Below, piece by piece: positions 53,417-64,000 of a stretch of 64,000 bases of DNA. The notes beneath the pieces were generated by a model. The model was not told the origin of the DNA. It was given only the letters and a program-made list of their open reading frames with translations, and made no database searches. Source of the DNA: Bufo bufo (Eukaryota; Chordata; Amphibia; Anura; Bufonidae); contig NC_053392.1 of NCBI RefSeq assembly GCF_905171765.1, positions 398,688,119-398,752,118 on the forward strand, given 5' to 3'. Position numbers and translations under genes: made by a program. Within the stretch, counting starts at the first letter, position 1. Every line of letters starts with the position of its first letter.

Positions 53417-56191
53417 ACATAAACCTGTTAATTGTATGTATACTAATGCCAGAAGCCTAACCAATAAAACTGGGGAACTGGAATTAGTGATGTGTGAGGA
53501 GGACTATAATATAATGGGAATAACTGAGACCATGGCTGGATGATAGCTATGACTGGGCAGTTAATGTACAAGGTTACAGTTTGTTTAGAAAGGATCGCCA
53601 AAACCGGAGAGGGGGAGGGGTCTGCCTTTTTGTAAAGTCCTGTCTAAAGCCCACAGTCCGAGAAGATATATATGAGGGACATGAACATGTGGAGTCACTG
53701 TGGGTAGAAATACATGGAGGCAAAAACAATAATAAAATACTAATAGGAGGTTATTATAAAACACCTAATATACCAGAGTCCACAGAAGATCTACTACTAA
53801 ACGAGATAGACGAGGCAGCAGATCATAATGAGCTAGTTATTATGGGGGACTTCAACTACCCAGATATAGACTGGGAAACTGAAACCTGTACATCTCATAA
53901 AGGAAACAGGTTCTTGACAATAACCAAGGACAATTACCTTTCCCAACTGGTTCAGGACCCGACTAGAGGGATGGCCATACTGGACTTAGTATTAACCAAT
54001 AGACCTGACAGAACAACAGATGTGGAGGTTGGCGGACACCTGGGAAATAGTGACCATAAAATAATAACCTTCCAATTGTCATTCAAAAGAGTGTTTCTTT
54101 AGGGAGGAACAAAAATACCAAACTTCAAAAAAGCTAAATTTTGCAAAGTAAGAGAGGCCATAGACCAAAGTCCTCAAAAATAAAAATACAGCCACAAAAT
54201 GGGATATTTTTAAAGGCATTCTAAAATCTAATTGTGAGAGGTACATACCTTACGGGAATAAAAGGTTAAGGAACAAGAAAAAAACAATGTGGATAAATAG
54301 AACTGTAAAGAAAGCAATTAATGACAAAAATAAAACATTTAAATTTACTAAAACAGGAGGGTAGCTAGGAAGCACTGAAAAACTATAAGGAAAAAATAAA
54401 AATATGTAAAAGACAAATAAAAAGCAGCCAAATTAGAGACCAAGAGATTAATTGCCAAAGAGAGCAAAACTGACCCTAAAATGTTCTTCAATTATATAAA
54501 TGGTAAAAAGTATAAATCTGAAGGTGTCGACCCTTTACAGAGTAATGAGGGGGGAGTTGCAGAGAGCGATGAGGAGAAAGCAAAGCTATTCAATATTTTT
54601 CTATCCACTGTATTCACTAAGGAAAATAAACTGTCAGATGAAATGCAGAATGTAAAAGTAAATTCCCCATTAAAAGTGCCCTGTCTGACCCAGGAAGAAG
54701 TACAGCGGCGTCTTAAAAAGATTAAAATAGACAAATCGCCAGGACCAGATGGCATACACCCCGTATCCTAAGAGAATTAAGTAATTTTATAGTCAGACCA
54801 TTATTTCTGATATACTGACAGGGAGTGTTTCACAGGATTTGCGCATAGCAAATGTGGTGCCAATATTCAAAAAGGTACCAAAAACAGAGCCCGGAAACGA
54901 TAGGCCGGTAAATTTAGCATCTGTCGTGGGTAACTGTTTGAAGGTTTTGTAAGAGATGATAGGTTGGGGTACTTTAATGAATATAAGCAATTAACGCCAT
55001 ATCAGCATGGCTTCATGAGGGATCGGTCATGTCAAACTAATTTAATCAGTTTCTATGAGGAGGTAAGTTCTAGACATGACAGCGGCGAATCAATGGATGT
55101 CGTATATCTGGACTTCTCCAAAGCATTTGACACTGTACTGCATGTAAGGTTAGTATATAAAATGAGAATGCTTGGACTGGGAGAAAATGTCTGTATGTGG
55201 GTAAGTAACTGGCTCAGTGATAGAAAACAGAGGGTGGTTATTAATGGTACAAACTCAGATTGGGTCACTCTCACTAGTGGAGTACCTCAGGGGTCTGTAT
55301 TGGGCCCTATTCTCTTCAATATATTTATTAATGATCTTGTAGAAGGCTTGCATAGTAAAATATCAATTTTTGCAGATGACACTAAACTGTGTAAAGTAAT
55401 TGACACGGAAGAGGACAGTACACTGCTATAGATGGATCTGGATAGATTGGAGGCTTGGGCAGATAAGTGGCAGATGAGGTTTAACACTGACAAATGTAAG
55501 GTTATGCACATGGGAAGGAATAATGCAAGTCACCCGTACATACTAAATGGTAAAACACTCGGTAACACTGACATGGAAAAGGACCTAGGAATTTTGGTGA
55601 ACAGCAAACTTAGCTGTAGAAACCAGTGTCAGGGAGCTGCTGCCAAGGCCGATAAGATAATGGGTTGCACCAAAAAGGACATAGATACCCGTGATGAGAA
55701 CATAGTCCTACCACTTTTCAAATCACTAGTCAGATCACACATGGAGTACTGTGTACAGTTCTGGGCTCCTGTGAACAAGGCAGACATAGTAGAGCTAGAA
55801 AGGGTTCAGAGGAGGGCAACTAAATCAATAACTGGAATAGATGGACTACAGTACCCTGAAAGATTATCAAAATTAGGGTTATTCACTTTAGAAAAAAAGA
55901 CGACTGAGGGGAGATCTAATAACTATGTATAAATATATCAGGGGTCAGTACAGAGATCTCTCCCATCATCTATTTATTCCCAGGAATGTGACTGTGACGA
56001 GGGGACACCCGCTGCATCTGGAGGAAAGAAGTTTTGTACACAAACATAGAAGTGGATTCTTTACTGTAAGAGCATTGAGACTATGGAACTCTCTTCCCGA
56101 GGAGGTGGCGTTGGTGAGTTCAATAAAAGAGTTCAAGAGGGGCCTGGATGTATTTCCGAAGTGTAATAATATTACAGGCTATAGCTACTAG
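53417..56191 (+). pseudogene. LINE ORF2: AP endonuclease and reverse transcriptase
   Basis: Reads NCMYTNARSLTNKTGELELV, then the apurinic-type endonuclease (RRGGGVCLFVKS, ELVIMGDFNYPDIDW, LGNSDHKIITF), a stop at 54100 and a decayed linker. The RT follows: KSPGPDGIHP (54730), then the block around YQHGFMRDRSCQTNLISFYE, DVVYLDFSKAFDTV, SGVPQGSVLGPILFNIFIND and the active-site FADDTKL (55370). A stop at 55429-55431 precedes the thumb and C-terminal part (LEAWADKWQMRFNTDKCKVM ... RALRLWNSLPEEVA, ending GYSY at 56189). Several stops and frameshifts; inactive. Confidence 0.92.
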
Positions 56192-56451
56192 AGATGGGTC
56201 GTTGATCCAGGGAGTTATTCTGATTGCCTGATTGGAGTCGGGAAGGAATTTTTTCCACTTAAGTGGGGAAAATTGGCTTCTACCTCACAGGGTTTTTTTT
56301 TTTTTGACTTCCTCTGGATCAGCTTGCAGGATAATAGGCCGAACTGGATGGACAGATGTCTTTTTTCAGCCTTATAAACTATGTTACTATGTAAATCATG
56401 CCATACCAAATAATACCAGTCATCATATCAATCACCATAATTGCTGCCATG

Positions 56452-57040
56452 TAGAGATGAGCGAATCGAATCCCACGAAGTGGAATTCGATCCGAATTTC
56501 AGGATAAATTAGATTTGCCTTGAAGCCGAATTTCCTCGTGCTTCGTGTCAGCGAATCGATTTAACCTGAAATAGTTAAAAAAACAAAAAAATTCCAACTT
56601 ATCTCCTCCATTTGCTGCCAGCCTCCATCTTGCTTGAAGATCTCGGCCGAAATCCCGTGCGGCGTGATATTACATCATCACGGCGGCCGCCGTGATGACG
56701 TCCTACGTCTCCACGCCAGCCGGCATGATGACGTAATTTCATGCCGCACAGGATTTCGGCCGAGATCTTCAAGCAAGATGGCGGCGGCCGGCCCATTGCG
56801 AGCAAATGGAGGTGGTAAGTTTGATTAAAAAAATTTTTTTTTGTTAACTTTACACTCAGATGCCGGGATCATGTATGAACGAGGCATTTGAGGGGTACAA
56901 TGACGGGGGCAGCGTTATCGCAGCTCCCTGTCATTGCACCTGCTACTTACAAAAAAAATGCGCTTCGTGACGAAGCAAATTTTTGGATGAAATTCGGCGA
57001 ATCAGCCGAATCAAACTTTTAAGAAATTCGCTCATCCCTA
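56452..57040. mobile_element. hAT MITE (TAGAGATGAGCGAAT)
   Basis: 589 bp with ends TAGAGATGAGCGAATCGAAT and GAAATTCGCTCATCCCTA. The 8-bp flanks CTGCCATG and CTGCCATA (56444-56451, 57041-57048) differ at one base. The interior is an inverted repeat. No transposase. Lies just beyond the LINE 3' end. Confidence 0.85.
56604..56812. repeat. Inverted repeat in the hAT MITE
   Basis: CTCCATTTGCTGCCAGCC and CATCTTGCTTGAAGATCTCG pair with complements at 56758-56812. The inner part repeats CATCACGGCGGCCGCCGTGATG, itself a palindrome. High CpG in an AT-rich element. Confidence 0.8.
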
Positions 57041-57349
57041 CTGCCATATTACCATAGCTACACGGTATAACCAATATATATATAATGCCTTTAAATATAG
57101 CTATGCATAAATACATGCATCTAGATATGAAGAAAACAGCAGCATTACATGTCAGGATGAATTTCATGGATGGTGTTGCAGAAAACTGGAAGTTATAAAT
57201 AAACATCCGACTGACTTGATCCCAAACTAAGGAACATATGGGTGAGCCCTATAAAACCCCTAGAGCTCTCCCTGACTGCTTTGCCCATGCAAAGATCTTT
57301 ATGATAGAAAATTGCATGCCCTTGTACCTAGACTGAGTGACACCTGAAA

Positions 57350-57689
57350 ACCCTATAATAGTGAGGGGACACGACCACCGGCTCCCTGCACTTAATACGG
57401 AGGGAGTCAGGGTCACCTAGAATCAAGCCAGCACGGAGACACAAATAAAGGAAAAAGACTTATCTGAGAAACCAGCAGTTGCAGCCTCTTGCAGTGAACA
57501 CAATCCAGGAAGTAGTATAAACCGCAAAGTGAGGCAGTATGGGAGGGACTATAAAGGGAGGCAATCAGTGTAAATAGATGACAGCTGGGAGAAGGAAAAG
57601 AGATGACAAAGTAAAACCAAAACAAAGAACATCACGCAAGAGGTACAGAAGAACGTCTGCCACAGCTTCTCAGAGAGCTGGCGGTGACA
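57350..57689. repeat. Possible LTR fragment
   Basis: Text such as AGGAAGTAGTATAAACCGC, GAGAAGGAAAAGAGATGAC and an end GCTGGCGGTGACA resembles the A-rich, GTGACA-ended LTRs of the Gypsy elements here. No TGT start or duplication was found, so this is tentative. Confidence 0.3.
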
Positions 57690-57864
57690 ATGATGTTTTG
57701 ACTACGTTTTCAAGCAGTGCTTGAAAATTACTCTATGTAGGTGAAACCACCCAGCTCTGTGAATAAAAATCACCTTTATTTCACAAGACATGGAGTGCTG
57801 TGGTTTTATTCATATTTAGATAACCATCCTGGTATGGTGAAGTTTGAGCCTCCCATAAAAGTGG

Positions 57865-58465
57865 AATCCACAGTGCCTGCATAACAGTGACATCCACAGA
57901 GCCCCATATCAGTGACATCCTCAGTGCCTCATATCAGTGACACCCACAGAGCCCCCATAACAGTAGTGACAATAGTGACATCCACAGTGCCCGTATAACA
58001 GTGAGATCCACAGTGACCCATATCAGTGACACCCACAGAGCCCCCATAACAGTAGTGACAACAGTAAGATCCACAGTACCCCCATAACAGTGACATCCAC
58101 AGTGGCCCCATAACAGTGACATCCACAGTGCTCCATAACAGTGACATCCACAGTGTTCCCATAACAGTGACGTCCACAGTGCCCCATAACAGTGACATCC
58201 ACAGTGTTCCCATAACAGTGACATCCACAGTGCCCCCATAACAGTGACATCCACAATGCCCCCATAACAGTGACATCTACAGTGCCCCATAACAGTTACA
58301 TCCACAGTGTCCCTATAACAGTGACATCCACAGCACCCCCCATAACAGTGACATCCACAGTGCCCCATAAGAGTGACATCCGCAGCGGACTCACAACAGT
58401 GACATTTACAGAGCCCCCATAACAGTGACATGCACAGCCCCCCCATAAGAGTGACATCCACAGTG
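57865..58465. repeat. 24-26-bp minisatellite (CCCCATAACAGTGACATCCACAGTG)
   Basis: About two dozen copies of CCCCATAACAGTGACATCC + ACAGTG, some with ATATCAGTGACACCCACAGAG variants; a longer block with CAGTAGTGACAACAGTA recurs at 57958 and 58047. The cysteine-rich minus-strand frames (LWGHCGCHCYG) are repeat by-products. Confidence 0.9.
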
Positions 58466-58676
58466 CCCAGTTTAGAGGCCCACCAGTAAAATTCATTCAG
58501 GGAGCACACTGTACAGCAAAGATCACCTGTTCACACAGAAACAGGCAGCAGAAAGATGCTACAAGATGATTGATTATGGGGTCTCTGCAGTGACTTTTGG
58601 AGGGCAGGTCCCCTGCCTCTATACGTAGAAGTCATCTCCGCCATCTGATGCATCTATAATAATAAACTGGTTAGTT
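58466..58676. other. No feature recognised
   Basis: Unassigned sequence between the minisatellite and the next dispersed repeat. Confidence 0.4.
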
Positions 58677-58945
58677 TTTTAACTCTTTCCTCACGCAGAG
58701 ATGTTCCGTTTTATTTTTCCATTCAATAGCCGGATGAGGGCTTGTTTTTTGCGGGACAAGTTCTACTTTCTAATTCCACCATTTAATATTGCATACGCAA
58801 TTCCGTCACAGTTTTACGGGCTTAGATTTTACCGCATTCACTATGTGGTAAAACTGACTTCTGCTCTTCATTCTTCAGATCAGTATGAATACAGCGATAC
58901 CACATATGTATAGTTTTTCTTGTGTTTTAATACTGGAAAAAAACT
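58677..58945. repeat. Dispersed frog-type repeat fragment
   Basis: Contains GATGAGGGCTTGTTTTTTGC, GGGACAAGTTCTACTTTC and TACCACATATGTATAGTTTT, text typical of a widespread anuran repeat of unresolved class. No gene. Confidence 0.4.
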
Positions 58946-58950
58946 ACTTT

Positions 58951-59300
58951 TAACCACTTGCCGCAACTGTAACGCCGAAAGGCGTCATCGCGGCGGCTCC
59001 CCCAGGCTACGCTAACGCCGATTGGCGTCATCTCGCGTGAGCCGAGATTTCCTGTGAACGCGCGCACACAGGCGCGCGCGCTCACATGAACGGAAGGTAA
59101 GAGAGTGGATCTCCAGCCTGCCAGCGGCGATCGTTCGCTGGCAGGCTGGAGATGTGTTTTTTTTTAACCCCTGAAAGGTATATCAGACGCTGTTTTGATA
59201 ACAGCGTCTAATATACCTGCTACCTGGTCCTCTGGTGGTCCCCTTTGTTTGGATCGACCACCAGAGGACACAGGTAGCTCAGTAATATGTTGCACCAAGC
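58951..59300. repeat. CpG-rich hairpin repeat
   Basis: Starts AACCACTTGCCGCAACTGTAA and contains three hairpins: CTCCAGCCTGCCAGCG... with CGCTGGCAGGCTGGAG, ATATCAGACGCTGTT with AACAGCGTCTAATAT, and CCTCTGGTGGTC with GACCACCAGAGG. The GGCGTCAT word occurs twice. It leads directly into the satellite. Confidence 0.6.
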
Positions 59301-59339
59301 ACCACTACACTACACCCCCCCCCCCTGTCACTTATTAAC

Positions 59340-60915
59340 CCCTTATTCACCCTTGATCACCCCTGATCACCCCATATAGACTCCCTGATCACCCCCCTGT
59401 CATTGATTACCCCCCTGTCATTGATTACCCCCCTGTAAAGCTCTATTCAGACGTCCGCATGATTTTTACGGATCCACTGATAGATGGATCGGATCCGCAA
59501 AACGCATACGGACGTCTGAATGGAGCCTTACAGGGGCGTGATCAATGACTGTGGTGATCACCCCATATAGACTCCCTGATCACCCCCCTGTCATTGATTA
59601 CCCACCTGTAAAGCTCCATTCAGATGTCCGCATGATTTTTACGGATCCACTGATAGATGGATCGGATCCCCAAAACGCATACGGACGTCTGAATGGAGCC
59701 TTACAGGGGCGTGATCAATGACTGTGGTGATCACCCCATATAGACTCCCTGATCACCCCCCTGTCATTGATCACCCCCCTGTAACGCTCCATTCAGACGT
59801 CCGCATGATTTTTACGGATCCACTGATAGATGGATCGGATCCGCAAAACGCATACGGACGTCTGAATGGAGCCTTACAGGGGCGTGATCAATGACTGTGG
59901 TGATCACCCCATATAGACTCCCTGATCACCCCCCTGTCATTGATTACCCCCCTGTCATTGATCACCCCCCTGTAAAGCTCCATTCAGACGTCCGCATGAT
60001 TTTTACGGATCCACTGATAGATGGATCGGATCCGCAAAACGCATATGGACGTCTGAATGGAGCCTTACAGGGGCGTGATCAATGACTGTGGTGATCACCC
60101 CATATAGACTCCCTGATCACCCCCCTGTCATTGATTACCCCCCTGTAAAGCTCCATTCAGATGTCCGCATGATTTTTACGGATCCACTAATAGATGGATC
60201 GGATCCGCAAAACGCATACGGGCGTCTGAATGGAGCCTTACAGGGGCGTGATCAATGACTGTGGTGATCACCCCATATAGACTCCCTGATCACCCCCCTG
60301 TCATTGATTACCCCCCTGTCATTGATCACCCCCCTGTAAAGCTCCATTCAGATGTCCGCATGATTTTTACGGATCTACTGATAGATGGATCGGATCCGCA
60401 AAACGCATACGGACGTCTGAATGGAGCCTTACAGGGGCGTGATCAATGACTGTGGTGATCACCCCATATAGACTCCCTGATCACCCCCCCTGTCATTGAT
60501 TACCCCCCTGTCATTGATCACCCCCCTGTAAAGCTCCATTCAGACGTCCGCATGATTTTTACGGATCCACTGATAGATGGATCGGATCCGCAAAACACAT
60601 ACAGGCGTCTCCCTGGAGCCTTCCAGGGGGGGTGATCACCCCATATAGACTCCCTGATCACCCCTCCTGTCATTGATCCCCCCTCCTGTCATTGATCACC
60701 CCCCCTGTCAGGCTACATTCAGATGTCCGTATGATTTTTACGGATCCACGGATACATGGATCGGATCCGCAAAACACATACGGACATCTGAATGGAGCCT
60801 TATAGGGGGGTGATCAATGACAGGGGGGTGATCACCCCATATAGACTCCCTGATCACCCCCCTGTCATTGATCACCCCCCTGTCATTGATCACCCCCCTG
60901 TAAGGTTCCATTCAG
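59340..60915. repeat. Satellite array, unit 173 or 191 bp
   Basis: The word CCCATATAGACTCCCTGATC starts at 59371, 59562, 59735, 59908, 60099, 60272, 60463, 60640 and 60836; spacings are 191, 173, 173, 191, 173, 191, 177 and 196. The 18-bp difference is one extra GATTACCCCCCTGTCATT subunit. Each unit holds a palindromic core from GCTCCATTCAGACGTCCG to its complement, with GGATCC words between. Small plus-strand frames repeated through it are artefacts. Confidence 0.93.
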
Positions 60916-63900
60916 ACATTTTTTTGGCCCAAGTTAGCGGAAATTATTATTTTTTTCTTACAAAGTCTCATATTCCACTAACTTGTGTCAAAAAATAAAA
61001 TCTCACATGAACTCACCATACCCCTCACGGAATCCAAATGCGTAAAATTTTTTAGAGATTTATATTCCAGACTTCTTCTCACGCTTTAGGGCCCCTGGAA
61101 TGCCAGGGCAGTATAAATACCCCACATGTGACCCCATTTCGGAAAGAAGACACCCCAAGGTATTCCGTGAGGGGCATATTGAGTCCATGAACGATTGAAA
61201 TTTTTGTCCCAAGTTAGCGGAAAGGGAGACTTTGTGAGAAAAAAATAAATAAAATCAATACTAACTTGTGCCAAAAAAAATAAAATTTCGATGAACTCGC
61301 CATGCCCCTCATTGAATACCTTGGGGTGTCTTCTTTCCAAAATGGGGTCACATGTGGGGTATTTATACTGCCCTGGCATTCTAGGGGCCCTAAAGCGTGA
61401 GAAGAAGTCTGGGATCCAAATGTCTAAAAATGCCCTCATAAAAGGAATGTGGGCCCCTTTGCGCATCTAGGCTGCAAAAAAGTGTCACACATCTGGTATC
61501 GCCGTACTCAGGAGAAGTTGGGCAATGTGTTTTGAGGTGTCATTTTACATATACCCATGCTGGGTGAGATAAATATCTTGGTCAAATGCCAACTTTGTAT
61601 AAAAAAATGGGAAAAGTTGTCTTTTGCTGAGATATTTCTTTCACCCAGCATGAGTATATGTAAAAAGACACCCCAAAACACATTGCCCAACTTCTCCTGA
61701 ATACGGCGATACCACATGTGTGACACTTTTTTGCAGCCTAGGTGGGCAAAGGGGCCCATATTCCAAAGAGCACCTTTAGGATTTCACAGGTCATTTACCT
61801 ACTTACCACACATTAGGGCCCCACAAGTGACCCCATTTTGGAAAGAAGACACCCCAAGGTATTCCGTGAGGGGCATGGCGAGTTCCTAGAATGGAAAATG
61901 ATGTTTTTTTTTTTTGGTTTTTTTTTCCTTACAAAGTCTCATATTCCACTAACTTGTGACAAAAAATAAAAACTTCCATGAACTCACTATGCCCATCACG
62001 AAATACCTGGGGGTGTCTTCTTTCCAAAATGGGGTCACTTGTGGGGTACTTATAGTGCCCTGGCATTCTAGGGGCCCAAATGTGTGGTAAGAAGTTTGAA
62101 ATCAAAATGTGTAAAAAATGACCAGTGAAATCCGAAAGGTGCTCTTTGGAATATGGGCCCCTTTGCCCACCTAGGCTGCAAAAAAGTGTCACACATCTGG
62201 TATCTCCGTACTCAGGAGAAGTTGGGGAATGTGTTTTGGGTGTCATTTTACATATACCTATGCTGGGTGAGAGAAATATCTTGGCAAAAGACAACTTTTC
62301 CCATTTTTTTATACAAAGTTGGCATTTGACCAAGATATTTATCTCACCCAGCATGGGTATATGTAAAATGACACCCCAAAACACATTCCCCAACTTCTCC
62401 TGAGTACGGCGATACCACATGTGTGGCACTTTTTTGCAGCCTAGGTGGGCAAAGGGGCCCATATTCCAAAGAGCACCTTTCGGAATTCACTGGTCATTTT
62501 TTACAGAATTTGATTTCAAACTCCTTACCACACATTAGGGCCCCTAGAATGCCAGGGCAGTATAACTACCCCACATGTGACCCCATTTCGGAAAGAAGAC
62601 ACCCCAAGGTATTCCGTGAGGGGCATATTGAGTCCATGAACGATTGAAATTTTTGTCCCAAGTTAGCGGAAAGGGAGACTTTATGAGAAAAAAATAAATA
62701 AAATCAATACTAACTTGTGCCAAAAAAAAAAAAATTTCGATGAACTCGCCATGCCCCTCATTGAATACCTTGGGGTGTCTTCTTTCCAAAATAGGGTCAC
62801 ATGTGGGGTATTTATACTGCCCTGGCATTCTAGGGGCCCTAAAGCGTGAGAAGAAGTCTGGGATCCAAATGTCTAAAAATGCCCTCATAAAAGGAATGTG
62901 GGCCCCTTTGCGCATCTAGGCTGCAAAAAAGTGTCACACATCTGGTATCGCCGTACTCAGGAGAAGTTGGGCAATGTGTTTTGGGGTGTCATTTTACATA
63001 TACCCATGCTGGGTGAGAGAAATATCTTGGTCAAATGCCAACTTTGTATAAAAAAATGGGAAAAGTTGTCTTTTGCTGAGATATTTCTTTCACCCAGCAT
63101 GGGTATATGTAAAATGACACCCCAAAACACATTCCCCAACTTCTCCTGAATACGGCGATACCACATGTGTGACACTTTTTTGCAGCCTAGGTGGGCAAAG
63201 GGGCCCATATTCCAAAGAGCACCTTTCGGATTTCACTGGTCATTTTTTACACATTTTGATTTCAAACTTCTTACCACACATTTGGGCCCCTAGAATGCCA
63301 GGGCACTATAAGTACCCCACAAGTGACCCCATTTTGGAAAGAAGACACCTCAAGGTATTCGCTGATGGGCATAGTGAGTTCATGGAAGTTTTTATTTTTT
63401 GTCACAAGTTAGTGGAATATGAGACTTTGTAAGGAAAAAAAAAAAAAAAAAAATCATCATTTTCCACTAACTTGTGACAAAAAATAAAAAATTCTAGGAA
63501 CTCGCCATGCCCCTCACGGAATACCTTGGGTGTCTTCTTTCCAAAATGGGGTCACTTGTGGGGTAGTTATACTGCCCTGGCATTCTAGGGGCCCAAATGT
63601 GTGGTAAGGAGTTTGAAATCAAATTCTGTAAAAAATGACCAGTGAAATCGAAAGGTGCTCTTTGGAATATGGGCCCCTTTGCCCACCTAGGCTGCAAAAA
63701 AGTGTCACACATCTGGTATCTCCGTATTCAGGAGAGGTTGGGGAATGTGTTTTGGGGTGTCATTTTACATATACCCATGCTGGGTGAGAGAAATATCTTG
63801 GCAAAAGACAACTTTTCCCATTTTTTTATACAAAGTTGGCATTTGACCAAGATATTTATCTCACCCAGCATGGGTATATGTAAAATGACACCCCAAAACA

Positions 63901-64000
63901 CATTCCCCAACTTCTCCTGAATACGGAGATACCAGATGTGTGACACTTTTTTGCAGCCTATGTGGGCAAAGGGGCCCATATTCCAAAGAGCACCTTTCGG
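60916..64000. repeat. Tandem array of long palindromes, runs off the window
   Basis: Two hairpin types alternate. Type A is centred near 61610, 62310, 63060 and 63820: AGAAGTTGGGCAATGTGTTT...CACCCAGCATG with its complement. Type B is centred near 61250, 61960, 62710 and 63450: GACACCCCAAGGTATTCCG...GGGGTATTTATACTGCCC. The repeat distance is about 700-770 bp and neighbouring copies are close but not identical. The overlapping frames on both strands (GPFAHLGCKKVSH, APRMPGQYKYPT) arise from the palindromes and are not genes. Confidence 0.88.

Larger units (their letters stand above)
52560..56394 (+). mobile_element. CR1/L2-type LINE retrotransposon
   Basis: About 3.8 kb with a partial ORF1 (esterase type), a full-span ORF2 (endonuclease and reverse transcriptase) and the family 3' end ...CTATGTTACTATGT at 56380-56394. 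The 5' end is truncated inside ORF1. The same 3' tail recurs at 47588-47675. Assignment to the CR1/L2 group rests on the esterase ORF1, ORF2 sequence style and the short repeated 3' terminus. Confidence 0.88.

Noticed and set aside
57929..58509. Cysteine-rich 191-residue frame that looks like a small secreted protein
   Set aside because: It is a direct product of the 24-26-bp minisatellite, is open in more than one frame, and has no signal peptide or start context.
59371..60915. Regular repeats and spacers resembling a CRISPR array
   Set aside because: Units are tandem and nearly identical throughout, with no unique spacers; the DNA is eukaryotic satellite.
61086..63979. Many frames of 70-177 residues on both strands (GPFAHLGCKKVSH, APRMPGQYKYPT)
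   Set aside because: They repeat with the palindromic array and appear on both strands symmetrically; no known domain.

Overview
The window looks like gene-poor nuclear DNA of a frog or toad. It is built almost entirely from transposable elements and satellites: Penelope-like elements (PLEs), chromodomain Ty3/Gypsy, Tc1/mariner, hAT, PIF/Harbinger-like and Kolobok-like miniature elements, and a CR1/L2-type LINE. The element mix and the recurrent amphibian-type miniature ends (GGCCTCATGCACACG, TAGAGATGAGCGAA, GGGTACTTTCACAC) point to an anuran; that assignment is inference. I find no host protein-coding gene, tRNA, rRNA or CRISPR array. The only intact reading frame of convincing length is a Tc1-type transposase (338 aa, 36303-37319, minus strand).

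Layout. 1-2895: AT-rich DNA, a small Harbinger-like element and a purine-rich minisatellite. 2896-8466: a full-length chromovirus Gypsy (minus strand, TSD GTATG) inserted in an old Tc1/mariner transposase. 9184-10714: a composite Harbinger-like element with three stacked hairpins. 11073-15180: a second, decayed Gypsy (TSD CCGCT) carrying a 235-bp palindromic insertion and a solo LTR. 15853-17513: a Tc1 copy. 19323-20103: a palindromic TTAA element. 20754-30650: hAT DNA broken up by two palindromic hammerhead-like elements and a PLE, which itself holds two Tc1 elements. 33568-39111: a BED-finger hAT relic with the intact DD37E Tc1 element inside it. 39112-51445: an old minus-strand PLE split by a solo LTR, a second PLE with a Kolobok-like and a Tc1 insert, a LINE tail, and a hAT with a Harbinger-like insert. 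52560-56394: a CR1/L2 LINE with an SGNH-esterase ORF1. 56452-57040: a hAT miniature element. 57865-64000: minisatellite, a 173/191-bp satellite, and a tandem array of palindromes running off the end.

How the parts relate. Insertions are ordered in time by nesting, and many keep exact target-site duplications, so the window is a readable insertion stratigraphy. Most autonomous proteins are broken (RT, integrase, GIY-YIG nuclease, hAT transposase). Several non-autonomous families here are therefore presumably moved by proteins encoded elsewhere. The most interesting material is (i) hammerhead-ribozyme-like motifs in the PLE pseudo-LTRs and in short palindromic elements with 14-16-bp target duplications, (ii) a Gypsy whose primer-binding site is complementary to its own predicted RNA 5' end, (iii) the intact DD37E transposase, and (iv) tandem arrays of 172-173 bp in three unrelated sequences.
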